Positions 51,514-59,975 of a stretch of 64,000 nucleotides of DNA are shown here, one piece after another. The stretch is from an uncultured Paludibaculum sp. (GTDB taxonomy: Bacteria; Acidobacteriota; Terriglobia; Bryobacterales; Bryobacteraceae): NCBI RefSeq assembly GCF_963665245.1, contig NZ_OY762268.1, forward strand, positions 558,001 to 622,000, written 5' to 3'. Within the stretch, counting starts at the first letter, position 1; the number at the start of each line of letters is the position of its first letter. The notes beneath the pieces are model-generated. The model searched no databases. It was not told where the DNA came from and saw only the letters and a program-made list of their open reading frames with translations. Both the position numbers and the translations under genes were made by a program.

Positions 51514-52089
51514 TCAATAGACGTCTCGGTTCGGCACCTTGATGCCGCTCAGTCGGACCAACTCGATCCCCAATTGATGAACGGGGTCGTCGGCAGGCGG
51601 GCTCCAAACGTCTACTAGGCGATAACCGCCGCGCTCCACGACTTCGAAGATCCATTGCGCTCCGTCAAGGCCTACCGAATCCGTTTGGCCAAGCTGAAGC
51701 GAATGAGCCCGCTCGAACAGCGAGCGCACTTGGTCCGCTGAGATTACCCTAGCCCTTTCGCGAATGAGAGTTCCGGGCTGATAGCCGCCCGCTCCATTGG
51801 TTTCTTTCACCCGGAGAGCTCCAGTTCCATCACTACCGACGGAAACACGGACACAAATCGGATGATGAAACGTCCGTAGCCACAGGAACCGTAGCACTCG
51901 TTGGTCGGGCTGTTCCCGGGAGAGCGCCCATAAGGAATTCTCACCAAGCGCGGCGAGTTGCGGCGTATACCACTCTGCCCTTAGCTGATGCTCACGGGCG
52001 GTTCTGCCGAGGCTCCCGGGGCGGAAGTACTCCTGGCCGCTCGCACCGCAAGCAGCAATCAACATCGCCAGCAGATACGTCACACGCAT
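51514..52089 (-). CDS. Hypothetical exported (lipo)protein
   Basis: 191 residues. MRVTYLLAMLIAACGASGQ is a signal peptide; IAAC fits a lipobox, so lipid attachment at Cys14 is possible. The mature part is mixed alpha/beta (RVLRFLWLRTFHHPICVRV, AQWIFEVVERGGYRLVDVW). No domain recognised. It stands alone, with gene-free DNA on both sides. Confidence 0.6.
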   Translation of the reverse strand: MRVTYLLAMLIAACGASGQEYFRPGSLGRTAREHQLRAEWYTPQLAALGENSLWALSREQPDQRVLRFLWLRTFHHPICVRVSVGSDGTGALRVKETNGAGGYQPGTLIRERARVISADQVRSLFERAHSLQLGQTDSVGLDGAQWIFEVVERGGYRLVDVWSPPADDPVHQLGIELVRLSGIKVPNRDVY

Positions 52090-52630
52090 GATTCCGCCTG
52101 AAGGCCCGAGTGTATCGCATTGATCCGCCGAGCGACGATGCCCTATTGAGAACCGGCGTTGACGCCAACGATGGCAGCAAGACTGTATTCCGGAAGCTGC
52201 ACCGCCGCAGTCAAAACAGTTGGTCCACCCAGACCGGACCGGTCTCTCTGCGCCGGCCCCTCACAAATGTGGATTGGCTAGAACGTATCTGGTTATTGCG
52301 ACTGCAAACTGCGGATGTGCCGGAGTAGCACGAGTGGGGTGAACGTGCATCCAGCACTGGGTCCACCGCCGACCAGCGGAGTACTCCGCGTGCGGAGATC
52401 GCATAGGCGACCTCCTGGCCGCGGTACCGGCAAGTCTGGCAGCAGCCTTGGGATAACCGGGAAAGTGGAATGACGTGGAGGACTGCAGAAATGGGGACGC
52501 TCGCAGGCTGCTTGCCTTCCCCAAGTTTCTGAACCTGCCATGTGCCGCCGAGAAGTGTCGAGTTCGGAGATAGTCGAGCCGCCGCAGAGCGTCCGATTCG
52601 GTTCCAATGTAGCGGCGTGCGGTCGCGCTA
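52090..52630. other. Gene-free stretch, nothing recognised
   Basis: Both strands have short frames only; none shows a family motif or ribosome site I can support. No terminator-like hairpin stands out. It may contain decayed coding DNA. Confidence 0.4.
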
Positions 52631-52873
52631 TCATCCTCTGAACTGTCGAACCTCGTTTGCCATGTTCCGCACCGCATCAATAAATCCTTCTACAGGTATT
52701 AATATCTGCCGGCTAGTAATGGGGTGATAAAACGCAACATAGACGGGGCCAAGCTCTTCTTTCTTGAGCACCTGGCAGCACACATAATCGCCCACCTCGA
52801 TGTCGCCGGTAAGGAACTCTTCTTCGGAGTCACTACTGTACATCACTTGAATGCTTTTGCTGGCTTGATCCAT
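52631..52873 (-). CDS. Hypothetical 80-residue protein
   Basis: From ATG at 52873 the protein reads MDQASKSIQVMYSSDSEEEF, then a beta-rich core with GDYVCCQVLKKEELGPVYVA, and a C-terminal helix. The longer frame to 53107 is arginine- and serine-rich and looks noncoding, so the shorter start is favoured. It could be a small regulatory or immunity protein; no family is recognised. Confidence 0.5.
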   Translation of the reverse strand: MDQASKSIQVMYSSDSEEEFLTGDIEVGDYVCCQVLKKEELGPVYVAFYHPITSRQILIPVEGFIDAVRNMANEVRQFRG

Positions 52874-53212
52874 TCTGGCTGCCTTACCCTTTTGTACTGC
52901 GCTTGGTCGCCGCGAGACAACAGCGCTCCGTCGAACCGACTGCTTCCAGACCTGCCGCGAAGCGCTTCCTTTGGAGCCGATCCAGGACGAACGGGACGGC
53001 ACGTTCCTCCTCACGTCGCGTCCATTGCAGGCCCATGCCCGCGAACATGCGACGTGAGTCATTGCTATCGATGCTGTCCGACCGGACGGTGACCCAGTTG
53101 CCTCCACGAGGGGCCGCCAGGTGATGCCAGCAACCCGCTACGCGCCGGGAGAGCTTTTCAGACTTCGCAGTGTTAAACTGCGGCCATTCCGACTTTCCGA
53201 AGGGGGTGGCTG
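52874..53212. other. Gene-free stretch before the esterase
   Basis: No supported gene. The final bases hold the ribosome site GAAGGGGGTGG of the esterase. Nothing else is recognised. Confidence 0.4.
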
Positions 53213-54874
53213 ATGTTTTTGGGCAGGCGCTCGTGGCTGAAGACGGCCGGCGGATTAGCGATGGGTTCTATGGCCCCCAAGGCTTCCGGTGCTCCGGAGG
53301 GCGATTCCATTGTCGCTACCAAGGGAGCCGCGGTGGCGGAAACCGAGGCGGGCCGGGTTCGCGGATTTGTGCGGCGCGGCGTGTCGACCTTTCGAGGGAT
53401 CCCCTATGGTGCCTCCACCGGCGGGGCACGGCGTTTCCGGCCTCCGGCCAAACCCGAGCCCTGGAAGGGCGTCCGCAGTTCCCTCACCTATGGCTATGTC
53501 TGCCCGCAGGAGCCGAGACCGCACTGGGATAAGGACGAAGTCGCCTTCGTCTATCAATGGGACGATGGCTTTCCGAACGAGGACTGTTTGCGCGTCAACG
53601 TGTGGACGCCGGGGCTGGATGGCCGCAAGCGGCCGGTGATGGTGTGGTTGCACGGCGGAGGTTTTTCGACTGGGTCGGCCCACGACATGAAGACCTATGA
53701 CGGGGAGAACCTGGCGCGCCGCGGCGACGTGGTGGTGGTCTCGTTGAATCATCGGGTGGGCGCCCTGGGGTTTCTGAATCTCGCGGCGTTGGGCGGCGCC
53801 GAGTACGCCGAGTCCGGCAATGTGGGGCTGCTGGATATTGTCGCAGCGCTGGAGTGGGTGCGGGCCAACATCCGGAACTTTGGCGGCGATCCGGGTAATG
53901 TGACCGTGTTCGGACAATCCGGCGGAGGCGGCAAGGTCACGGCGCTGATGGCGATGCCGCGGGCCGCGGGCCTGTTCCACAAGGCGATTGTGCAGAGCGG
54001 ATCGATGCTGTACATGCCGGGTCCGGAGAAGACGACGAGACTGGCCGAGGCTGTGCTCAAGGAACTGGGGTTGCGCCAGGCGGACCTTGCCCGATTTCAG
54101 ACGCTGCCCGTGGAGCAGATCGTGGCGGCTGGCCTAGCCGCGGCGAAGACTGTGTACCCACCGCCGGACTATGCAAAGCCGCTCGAGTTCGGACGTCATG
54201 CGGAGCTGATGCCGTGGGCCCCGACAGTGGATGGCGTCGTTCTGCCGGAATCGCCGTTTGTGCAAGGCGCTCCGGCTGTCTCGGCGAAGATCCCGCTGCT
54301 GGTGGGCTCGACGCGAACGGAGTTTGGGATCGGCTGGCTCTGGCCGGAGTTCGAAGATTACTCGATGGACGAGTTGGCGAAAGCGATCACGAAGGGGCAT
54401 GGGCAGGAGAAAGGCGCGCGGGTGCTCGCGGCATTCCGGCGCGGGCATCCGGGTGCCAAGCCTAGTGACTTGTTCGCGCTCTGGCAGTCTTCGGGCATGC
54501 GGCGGTGCGTCCTCCAACAGGCTTCCGCCAAGGCGGCGCAGCGGGCGGCGCCCGTGTATGTGTACCTGTTCGCCTGGAACACCCCGGTGCTGGATGGGCG
54601 GATCCGGTCGTATCACTGTGCCGAGTTGCCCTTTGTGTTCGCGAACACCGACCGGTGTGATCCGGCGACGGGCGGAGGTGCGGCAGCGCGGGCGTTGGCC
54701 GAGAAGGTGAGCGAGGCTTGGGTGCGGTTTGCGCGCAGCGGGAATCCGAATCACCGTGGCTTGCCGGACTGGCCGGCGTTCACGCGGGAGAAAGGGGCCA
54801 CGATGGTCTTCGATAACTCCTGTGCGGTGGTGAACGATCTGGACCGGGAGGAGTTGGGTGTTTTGACGGAGTGA
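53213..54874 (+). CDS. Type B carboxylesterase, Tat-exported
   Basis: 553 residues. RRSWLKTAGGLAMGSMAP is a twin-arginine leader. Ser236 in FGQSGGGGK is the nucleophile; EDCLRVNVWTP (type-B motif 2) and WLHGGGFSTGS (oxyanion hole) precede it. The remaining triad residues are probably Glu in the TRTEFGIGW segment and His in SYHCAELPFVF. It hydrolyses ester bonds of unknown substrates. GGGGGT precedes the ATG. Stand-alone gene. Confidence 0.93.
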   Translation: MFLGRRSWLKTAGGLAMGSMAPKASGAPEGDSIVATKGAAVAETEAGRVRGFVRRGVSTFRGIPYGASTGGARRFRPPAKPEPWKGVRSSLTYGYVCPQEPRPHWDKDEVAFVYQWDDGFPNEDCLRVNVWTPGLDGRKRPVMVWLHGGGFSTGSAHDMKTYDGENLARRGDVVVVSLNHRVGALGFLNLAALGGAEYAESGNVGLLDIVAALEWVRANIRNFGGDPGNVTVFGQSGGGGKVTALMAMPRAAGLFHKAIVQSGSMLYMPGPEKTTRLAEAVLKELGLRQADLARFQTLPVEQIVAAGLAAAKTVYPPPDYAKPLEFGRHAELMPWAPTVDGVVLPESPFVQGAPAVSAKIPLLVGSTRTEFGIGWLWPEFEDYSMDELAKAITKGHGQEKGARVLAAFRRGHPGAKPSDLFALWQSSGMRRCVLQQASAKAAQRAAPVYVYLFAWNTPVLDGRIRSYHCAELPFVFANTDRCDPATGGGAAARALAEKVSEAWVRFARSGNPNHRGLPDWPAFTREKGATMVFDNSCAVVNDLDREELGVLTE

Positions 54875-54938
54875 CCACGCGGAGTGTCGGGGCGTTGAAC
54901 AGCGATCGTGATCAGTTCGCACGACCAAGCACCGAGAC

Positions 54939-55190
54939 TCCACGACTCGTTCATCCCGCGAAACAGAGTGCGTTTCCGTCCGGGTCCGAGACGATGAACG
55001 AGGAATGGCTCCTTCCTTCTCGCGAAGGCCCGGGACGAACATCGGCTAATGGACGAATCGCAGATGGATACAGGCTTCATCACGGCTGACGGAGGCGTAG
55101 AAGGCGGGCTTGCCGGGAAGGAAGTCGATGATGAATCCGAGTTGGCCGCGATAGAAATCGGCCGCCGCCTGCACATCCGAATCACAAGTC
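54939..55190 (-). pseudogene. Decayed VOC-family gene, duplicate of the gene at 58849
   Basis: Minus-strand translation gives AADFYRGQLGFIIDFLPGKP, then RDEACIHLRFVH followed by an in-frame TAG, then SSFIVSDPDGNALCFAG in another frame. The same residues occur in the intact copy. Relative to that gene, about 99 bp between two GCTCCTT repeats is missing, and the N-terminal half is absent. The gene is therefore nonfunctional. Confidence 0.85.
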
Positions 55191-55196
55191 CCACTA

Positions 55197-55275
55197 GCGC
55201 TTGGGGCGAATGTGGGTATTCCCTGCCCAGAGGCTCAGGACCCGACACGCGGCCGGAATAGGGGCGGGTCGCTCT
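55197..55275. repeat. Copy of the leader sequence found at 59633
   Basis: About 79 bp (beginning GCGCTTGGGGCG and including GTGGGTATTC) matches 59633-59710 with a few differences. Both copies lie upstream of a VOC gene or its remnant, showing that the duplication included the upstream region. Confidence 0.75.
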
Positions 55276-55346
55276 GAGGAGCTTCGAGGAGGAACTTCCG
55301 ATTGGCAAGAATCGGGCCGCCAACTGGTGAACCGGTTGTCCCTTGC

Positions 55347-56351
55347 TTAGGTCCACGTGAGCTCCGGAATCTGCCACATGAGCAGATGATCGCGGCCTTC
55401 GTCCGGCTCAGAGGGTACCTCACGATGCACCGATAGGAACACGTCGTGCGAAAGGGGCAGCACGAATGACACGTCAGAGGCCATTTCGAATCTGCCTGAG
55501 AGGCTCATGTAGAGCTCCGCAATCGGTCGCGGCTCATGTCCGGCGATAGCTATTTCGTCTCTGATCCTCATCGTTGCCAAATCCACGAGGAGTAGCCTTC
55601 CATTGTTTGACACAAGTAGCGCGGACTCAGAGCGCACATAGTACACCAGTTCGCCCATTTGGTCATCTTCGTCTTCCGGGGGCCACTGCATCCTTCCCGT
55701 CATGGGGCCTTTCGGGAACTGATATCGGTGCAGTTCTCCACCTGAGACGACTAGAAAATCCAGTCCGGAGGGATGGAAGCTAGGCCACGCGGCATCGTCC
55801 AGAGCCGGGAAACGGTCAACAACGATCGCGCCGTCGGCGAGGCTGCCCCAGAAGAGACATTGACCGTCCTGACCGGCGGCGCACCAGGCGACGATACTGT
55901 CACGGCTCGGATGCGGCAACAACTGGAAAGCGGAGTCGCCGTATGGATCACGCACTTCTGTTGCTGCGATCCGCTGCCAAGTCGAGGTGTCCCAGGCCTC
56001 GAGCACCACCGTGGTACTGCGCAGTCTGATGCAGGTCCACAGCAGACGGTTGGAAGTGAAACGAGCGTCTTCGTAGCAATCATTGAGGCGGTGGATCGGC
56101 TCTAGTGCCGTCCCCGCAAGTACCGTAATTCGGTTGTCTCCCGTAGCCGCGATCAGGCCTCCGTCCGGCGTCACCGAAACTCCTCGCGGCGTTCCGGAAA
56201 TGCTAAATGGACTGATCGAACTGAGTCCCGGAGAAAGCACCGAGCCGGATCCTGTCCGCGAAACGGCCACGATTTGCCCTGACTTCGCCGCGGCGACGTA
56301 GTAGGCCCGCTGAGGGAGTGCAACGGCTGACAGAGGTGAGATTTCTATCAT
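55347..56351 (-). CDS. Hypothetical WD40/beta-propeller-like protein
   Basis: 334 residues. Repeating blade-like motifs, for example GVSVTPDGGLIAATGDNRIT, DSIVAWCAAGQDGQCLFWG and ALLVSNNGRLLLVDLATMRI, indicate a beta-propeller. No signal peptide. The end residues MWQIPELTW complete the last blade. It may be a binding or scaffold protein; no partner is known. Ends 470 bp from the esterase gene. Confidence 0.65.
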   Translation of the reverse strand: MIEISPLSAVALPQRAYYVAAAKSGQIVAVSRTGSGSVLSPGLSSISPFSISGTPRGVSVTPDGGLIAATGDNRITVLAGTALEPIHRLNDCYEDARFTSNRLLWTCIRLRSTTVVLEAWDTSTWQRIAATEVRDPYGDSAFQLLPHPSRDSIVAWCAAGQDGQCLFWGSLADGAIVVDRFPALDDAAWPSFHPSGLDFLVVSGGELHRYQFPKGPMTGRMQWPPEDEDDQMGELVYYVRSESALLVSNNGRLLLVDLATMRIRDEIAIAGHEPRPIAELYMSLSGRFEMASDVSFVLPLSHDVFLSVHREVPSEPDEGRDHLLMWQIPELTWT

Positions 56352-57100
56352 GAGGATTCAAAGGCGGCATTTGCTTTGGGCAGCGTTTCTCCGGCTACTG
56401 GTGGTCCGTCAGTCGTTAGCGGTTTCCTCTAAATCCTAGCGAACTGCTAGCCATCGAGTGGCTCCATGTGGCGATCGCTTGCCTTCCGGGAGTTCCCGAA
56501 CAAGGGCAGCCCAAGAGACCTGCCTAGAAAATAGCGGACTCGGGTCGCCCCATTGCGCATCGACAAAGGAAACTAACCCGCCAACCCGGCGCGCGGCCGC
56601 CTTGCTGCCGGAATAGAATTGACGGCTGTCACGAGGGCGGGCGCCACTGTGCCTCGATGGCGCGATCCCGTAGGGGCCTGCCGGCTTTGGTACACGAAGG
56701 AGCACTGGCGAGGAGAGAGAGGAGGGACACAGGCACTCGTCACAGAGGCATTCTGGCGGCTGTGATTCTGCTGTGCTTTGTAGCCCTTTTGGGATATGGC
56801 GCAGTGTTGGCCCTGGGGAGTGGGAGGATGTGGCTCTGCCAGAGGACGAGGGTGGGACTCTCCATAGGTGCGCGGTTCAGCCAGGCTGGAATGTCCCGAT
56901 TCTTGAGTGATTGCACCCAATTGACAGGCTGGTTTTGGCGAAAGTTTTGGCAAAGCGCGGTGGGACGGGTCGCCTTCCGCCACCCTTACGTCCGACAGAC
57001 GGGGGCGATGATCACTTTCTCAGGTCCGGCAACCACTATCCCGGTGCGCAGATTCTGAGCGATGGAATGCTGGAGCGGCTGCGCACTGGAGGCAACGATC
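56352..57100. other. Gene-poor stretch, no confident gene
   Basis: A + strand frame at 56657-57058 contains one hydrophobic segment (ILAAVILLCFVALLGYG), but the rest looks noncoding. A frame beginning at 56911 has a possibly coding stretch (DRLVLAKVLAKRGG) before it runs into the next gene. Neither was accepted. GGAGG at 57088 is the ribosome site of the next gene. Confidence 0.4.
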
Positions 57101-57661
57101 ATGGGTATTCTTCTGGGCTACGCGCCTTTTGTGGTGTTTTTTGCCGTCTCAAACCTGGGCGGTTCAGTGATGGGGTTGGTCTGTGCGGCGATCGCGGCGG
57201 TCATCCTTACAGCGGCCAGGGCTCTCCGCGGCAAGCAATCCGTCAAACTTCTAGAGCTTGGCAGCGTGCTGCTGTTTGGGGGCCTGGCGGCGGTCGCCTA
57301 TTCCACCAATGCAAACTGGACCCTGACTGAAGTCCGCCTGCGAGTGGACACCGGCCTGCTGGCGATCATCGTGGCCTCGTTGGCGATCGGCCAGCCCTTC
57401 ACCTTGCAGTATGCGCGGGAGGAAGCACGCCCCGAGTTGTGGAACAACCCGAACTTCCTGCAGACGAATCGGATCATCTCTGCTGTCTGGGCGGGAGCGG
57501 TCCTGATGTGTATCTTCGCGGAAGTGCTCTGGATCTACTTTCCAACCGTACCCAGAGGGGTCGGCACGATTGTGACGATTGCGGCGATCTATGGGGCGGT
57601 TCGCTTCACGTCGTCATATCCGAAGCGCATACGGGAGCAGGCGGCAGTCGCGGCGGAGTGA
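57101..57661 (+). CDS. Hypothetical integral membrane protein
   Basis: 186 residues from ATG 57101 (GGAGG upstream). About five membrane segments, for example MGILLGYAPFVVFFAVS, VMGLVCAAIAAVILTAA, LLAIIVASLAIG and ISAVWAGAVLMCIFAEVLWI. The C-terminal tail is basic (KRIREQ). No family recognised. Gene-free regions flank it. Confidence 0.65.
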   Translation: MGILLGYAPFVVFFAVSNLGGSVMGLVCAAIAAVILTAARALRGKQSVKLLELGSVLLFGGLAAVAYSTNANWTLTEVRLRVDTGLLAIIVASLAIGQPFTLQYAREEARPELWNNPNFLQTNRIISAVWAGAVLMCIFAEVLWIYFPTVPRGVGTIVTIAAIYGAVRFTSSYPKRIREQAAVAAE

Positions 57662-58198
57662 ACGGTTGGGATGGCATCCCGGCGAAGGGGTCCGCAGGCC
57701 TTGGGCAGGCGCCCTTCGGCGTTCGTCCCCTTGGGTGTTCGCTTCGTGCGGAGTCTGAGCGGAGCAAGGTCTTCGCGTGCTTCGGTAGGAATGCAATTTG
57801 GGAATGGACGCCCGCGGCGGGCGAATTTATTGCACAGGTCATCTGAAGACTGAAGAGACACGACAGAACTCCGGCGGAAGGGGACGGCTTCCGGCGGCTG
57901 ATGCCGGCAGATCGAGTTGGACGTGCCCGGTTGAGGGGGGACGTGGTAGAGGGCTGAAGACTCTCGATGGCACATTGGTTAGGAGCTTTGGCGCACGCTC
58001 GGTCGGATGAGGTCGGCTACTCGAGTGGGGGCCGACAGGATCCTGGCGGCGCGATGGGGCACCGAGTATTGTGGGAGCGGGGCGATGGTGCGAGGAAACA
58101 ACCGCATCACGATTTGGCGGCCGGACCGGAAGCGTTCGATAGAGAATGTGAGACTACGCATCATATGATGCAATGGTCCGTGGTGGATTCCCCGCGCA
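57662..58198. other. Gene-free stretch, nothing recognised
   Basis: Several short frames on both strands, none with family features. A GC-rich dyad (GCCCGCGGCGGGC) occurs near 57810. No hairpin with a T run was seen after the membrane protein gene. Confidence 0.4.
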
Positions 58199-58690
58199 AT
58201 GATCGATACACCCAAGCCTATTGAGCTTCTGACGGTGGCTGACCTGACGGCCACCCCAGTGTGGCAGTATACAAACCGCGACCGCACCGGTGAGACAACG
58301 GTACGTGGCGTGAAGAGGATCCCGGTAAAGAAGCTGAGCGGCAAGGTCATCGCCACTCTAATTTGCCTCGCAAACGGCACCCAGGCATGGGCGCTAATCG
58401 GCAATATCGATCCTCTGCACCCTCGTTTAGCAGAGCACTTCCTTACCCTATCTATTGAACATCGAGGGAAGTGGTTTCACCTTGCGCGCTATCACGACTT
58501 TGACTACGCCGACCGAGGCCCAGAGGCGTTGTCCCAGTTCCTCGGCGTCGCTGTTGATGAGATATTTCCGATCTCCTTCGATGTGCGAGAGTACGCGTGG
58601 GGAGATCCAGCATCACTCCAAGGCTGCGTGCGAAAAGAGCCACGGGAGAGGCTGACCAGGGAAGAAATTATCGCATTGGCGGTCCCGTAA
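58199..58690 (+). CDS. Hypothetical protein (163 aa)
   Basis: From ATG 58199: alternating strands and helices, with FHLARYHDFDYADRGPEAL and ISFDVREYAWGD. No signal peptide or known domain. Codon use resembles the surrounding genes. No Shine-Dalgarno is visible. It may be an immunity-like or regulatory protein, but this is speculation. Confidence 0.55.
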   Translation: MIDTPKPIELLTVADLTATPVWQYTNRDRTGETTVRGVKRIPVKKLSGKVIATLICLANGTQAWALIGNIDPLHPRLAEHFLTLSIEHRGKWFHLARYHDFDYADRGPEALSQFLGVAVDEIFPISFDVREYAWGDPASLQGCVRKEPRERLTREEIIALAVP

Positions 58691-58848
58691 CGAAGGCCTA
58701 CCTCTGGACAGGGGTCCCGCTCTGTCGAATCGAATCCCATCCGCGCGTGCCTCCTTCCAATGACGCGCGGTCACCAGTGCAGTCGTGACCAGGGACGCTC
58801 GCACCGCGGTCCGCGGGCACGGCCAAGGGCAAAGGGTCCACGATTCGT

Positions 58849-59472
58849 TCATCCCGCGAAACAGAGAGCGTTTCCGTCCCGGTCCGAGACGATGAACGAG
58901 GATTGGCGCCAGGGCTCCTTCTTTAGCCGGTGAACGAAGGGGACTTTGCGGGTTTGATATTCCGCGAACAGCCCCTTCACGTTGGCGACAGACAGAAAAG
59001 CAGCAATCACCTGCTCCTTTTCGCGAAGGCCCGCGACGTACATCGGCTGATGTACGAATCGCAGATGGATGCAGGCTTCATCACGGCTGACTGAAGCGTA
59101 GAAGGCCGGTTGGCCGTGAAGGAAGTCGATGTTGAATCCCAGCCGGTCGCGATAGAAATCGGCGGCTGCCTGCACATCCGAAACATAGAGCACCGGCATG
59201 GCCTTCGTCAACTTGAGCGTGGCTGGAGCATGCCGAGCCGTTGCCGGCGCTTTCGTCAGGCCTTGCTTGAGCTCCGCCCAAGTGTTGTAGCCTTGCTCCA
59301 GTGCAATGATCTCCTGGGCCTCGTTCAAGGGGAACGATAGCGCCAAAGCCTCGGTATCGGTTAATTCCTCATAGCGGGCCAGTTGGCGGATCCGGCCACC
59401 GACGGAGTAGTTGCGTTCCCGGTGCCAACGAACCAGGAGCTTGGCTTGTTTTTTGAAGTTTTCGAGACTCAC
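58849..59472 (-). CDS. VOC (glyoxalase/bleomycin-resistance-like) protein with N-terminal helical domain
   Basis: 207 residues from GTG at 59472, chosen for GGAGG seven bases upstream. Residues 1-75 are helical (NFKKQAKLLVRWHRERN, YEELTDTEALALSFPL), a module often fused to VOC proteins in Acidobacteria. Residues 90-207 are a VOC domain (AMPVLYVSDVQAAADFYRDR, FYASVSRDEACIHLRFVH, SSFIVSDRDGNALCFAG). Acts on unknown small molecules. A decayed duplicate lies at 54939-55190. Confidence 0.82.
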   Translation of the reverse strand: MSLENFKKQAKLLVRWHRERNYSVGGRIRQLARYEELTDTEALALSFPLNEAQEIIALEQGYNTWAELKQGLTKAPATARHAPATLKLTKAMPVLYVSDVQAAADFYRDRLGFNIDFLHGQPAFYASVSRDEACIHLRFVHQPMYVAGLREKEQVIAAFLSVANVKGLFAEYQTRKVPFVHRLKKEPWRQSSFIVSDRDGNALCFAG

Positions 59473-59632
59473 GCACACACCTCCAGTTTGATTTCTGCAG
59501 GCGGGCATTGCCCTATCGGCAAAGTGTATGCCGAGGCGTCCTGGGCGCGACTGTTCCAGATTACCCAATTCCGTTTTGGATTGGCAATCGAAGCAGGCCT
59601 CTGCCGAGGGCGGCCGGTTGGGGCCCCGACGA

Positions 59633-59710
59633 GCGCTGGGGCGGGTGTGGGTATTCGCTGCCCGGAGGCTCCGGACTCGACCCGCCGCCGGAACAGGAGC
59701 GGGACACTCG
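59633..59710. repeat. Leader-like sequence duplicated at 55197
   Basis: Begins GCGCTGGGGCGGGTGTGGG; a few substitutions separate it from the other copy. It lies about 160 bp upstream of the VOC start and may hold its promoter. The remaining sequence from 59473 to 59809 has no gene. Confidence 0.7.
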
Positions 59711-59809
59711 CCCGTTCCGATGAGATTCTGGTTTCGCCTAAATACAGAATGAGACTTGCTATCCGCGTGTACTTGTGCGTAATTGAAGCCTTTAAGAGCT
59801 TAAATACCA

Positions 59810-59838
59810 TTGACACCTCCTTACTGAGCCTGCATACT
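59810..59838 (+). promoter_or_regulatory. Putative sigma-70 promoter upstream of the ADOP genes
   Basis: A perfect TTGACA (59810-59815) and CATACT (59833-59838) with a 17-bp spacer. It is 138 bp upstream of the first permease ATG and would read through the LuxR remnant. Confidence 0.45.
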
Positions 59839-59851
59839 GTTTACTCTTAGG

Positions 59852-59965
59852 GATTCGACGGATGCCGTAACGGAGCGGACTGTCAAGTTCCACCTATCGA
59901 ATATCTTCTTGAAGCTGGGCCTGGAAGGACGAACCGAGTTGGTCAAATGGCACGAACCAATTTGA
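59852..59965 (+). pseudogene. LuxR-type HTH C-terminal remnant
   Basis: The frame encodes AVTERTVKFHLSNIFLKLGL followed by EGRTELVKW and a stop. This is the recognition helix end of a LuxR/NarL HTH domain. There is no upstream part of the regulator, so only the last about 37 codons remain. It stops 10 bp before the permease ATG. Confidence 0.8.
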
Positions 59966-59975
59966 GGATGGTCTC

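Noticed and set aside
52110..52328. A 72-codon + frame in the gap after the exported protein
   Set aside because: No recognised motif or Shine-Dalgarno, and no consistent codon bias.
56657..57058. A 133-codon + frame with one hydrophobic segment
   Set aside because: Only one segment is plausible; the rest has irregular composition and no ribosome site, and the next gene has its own GGAGG start.
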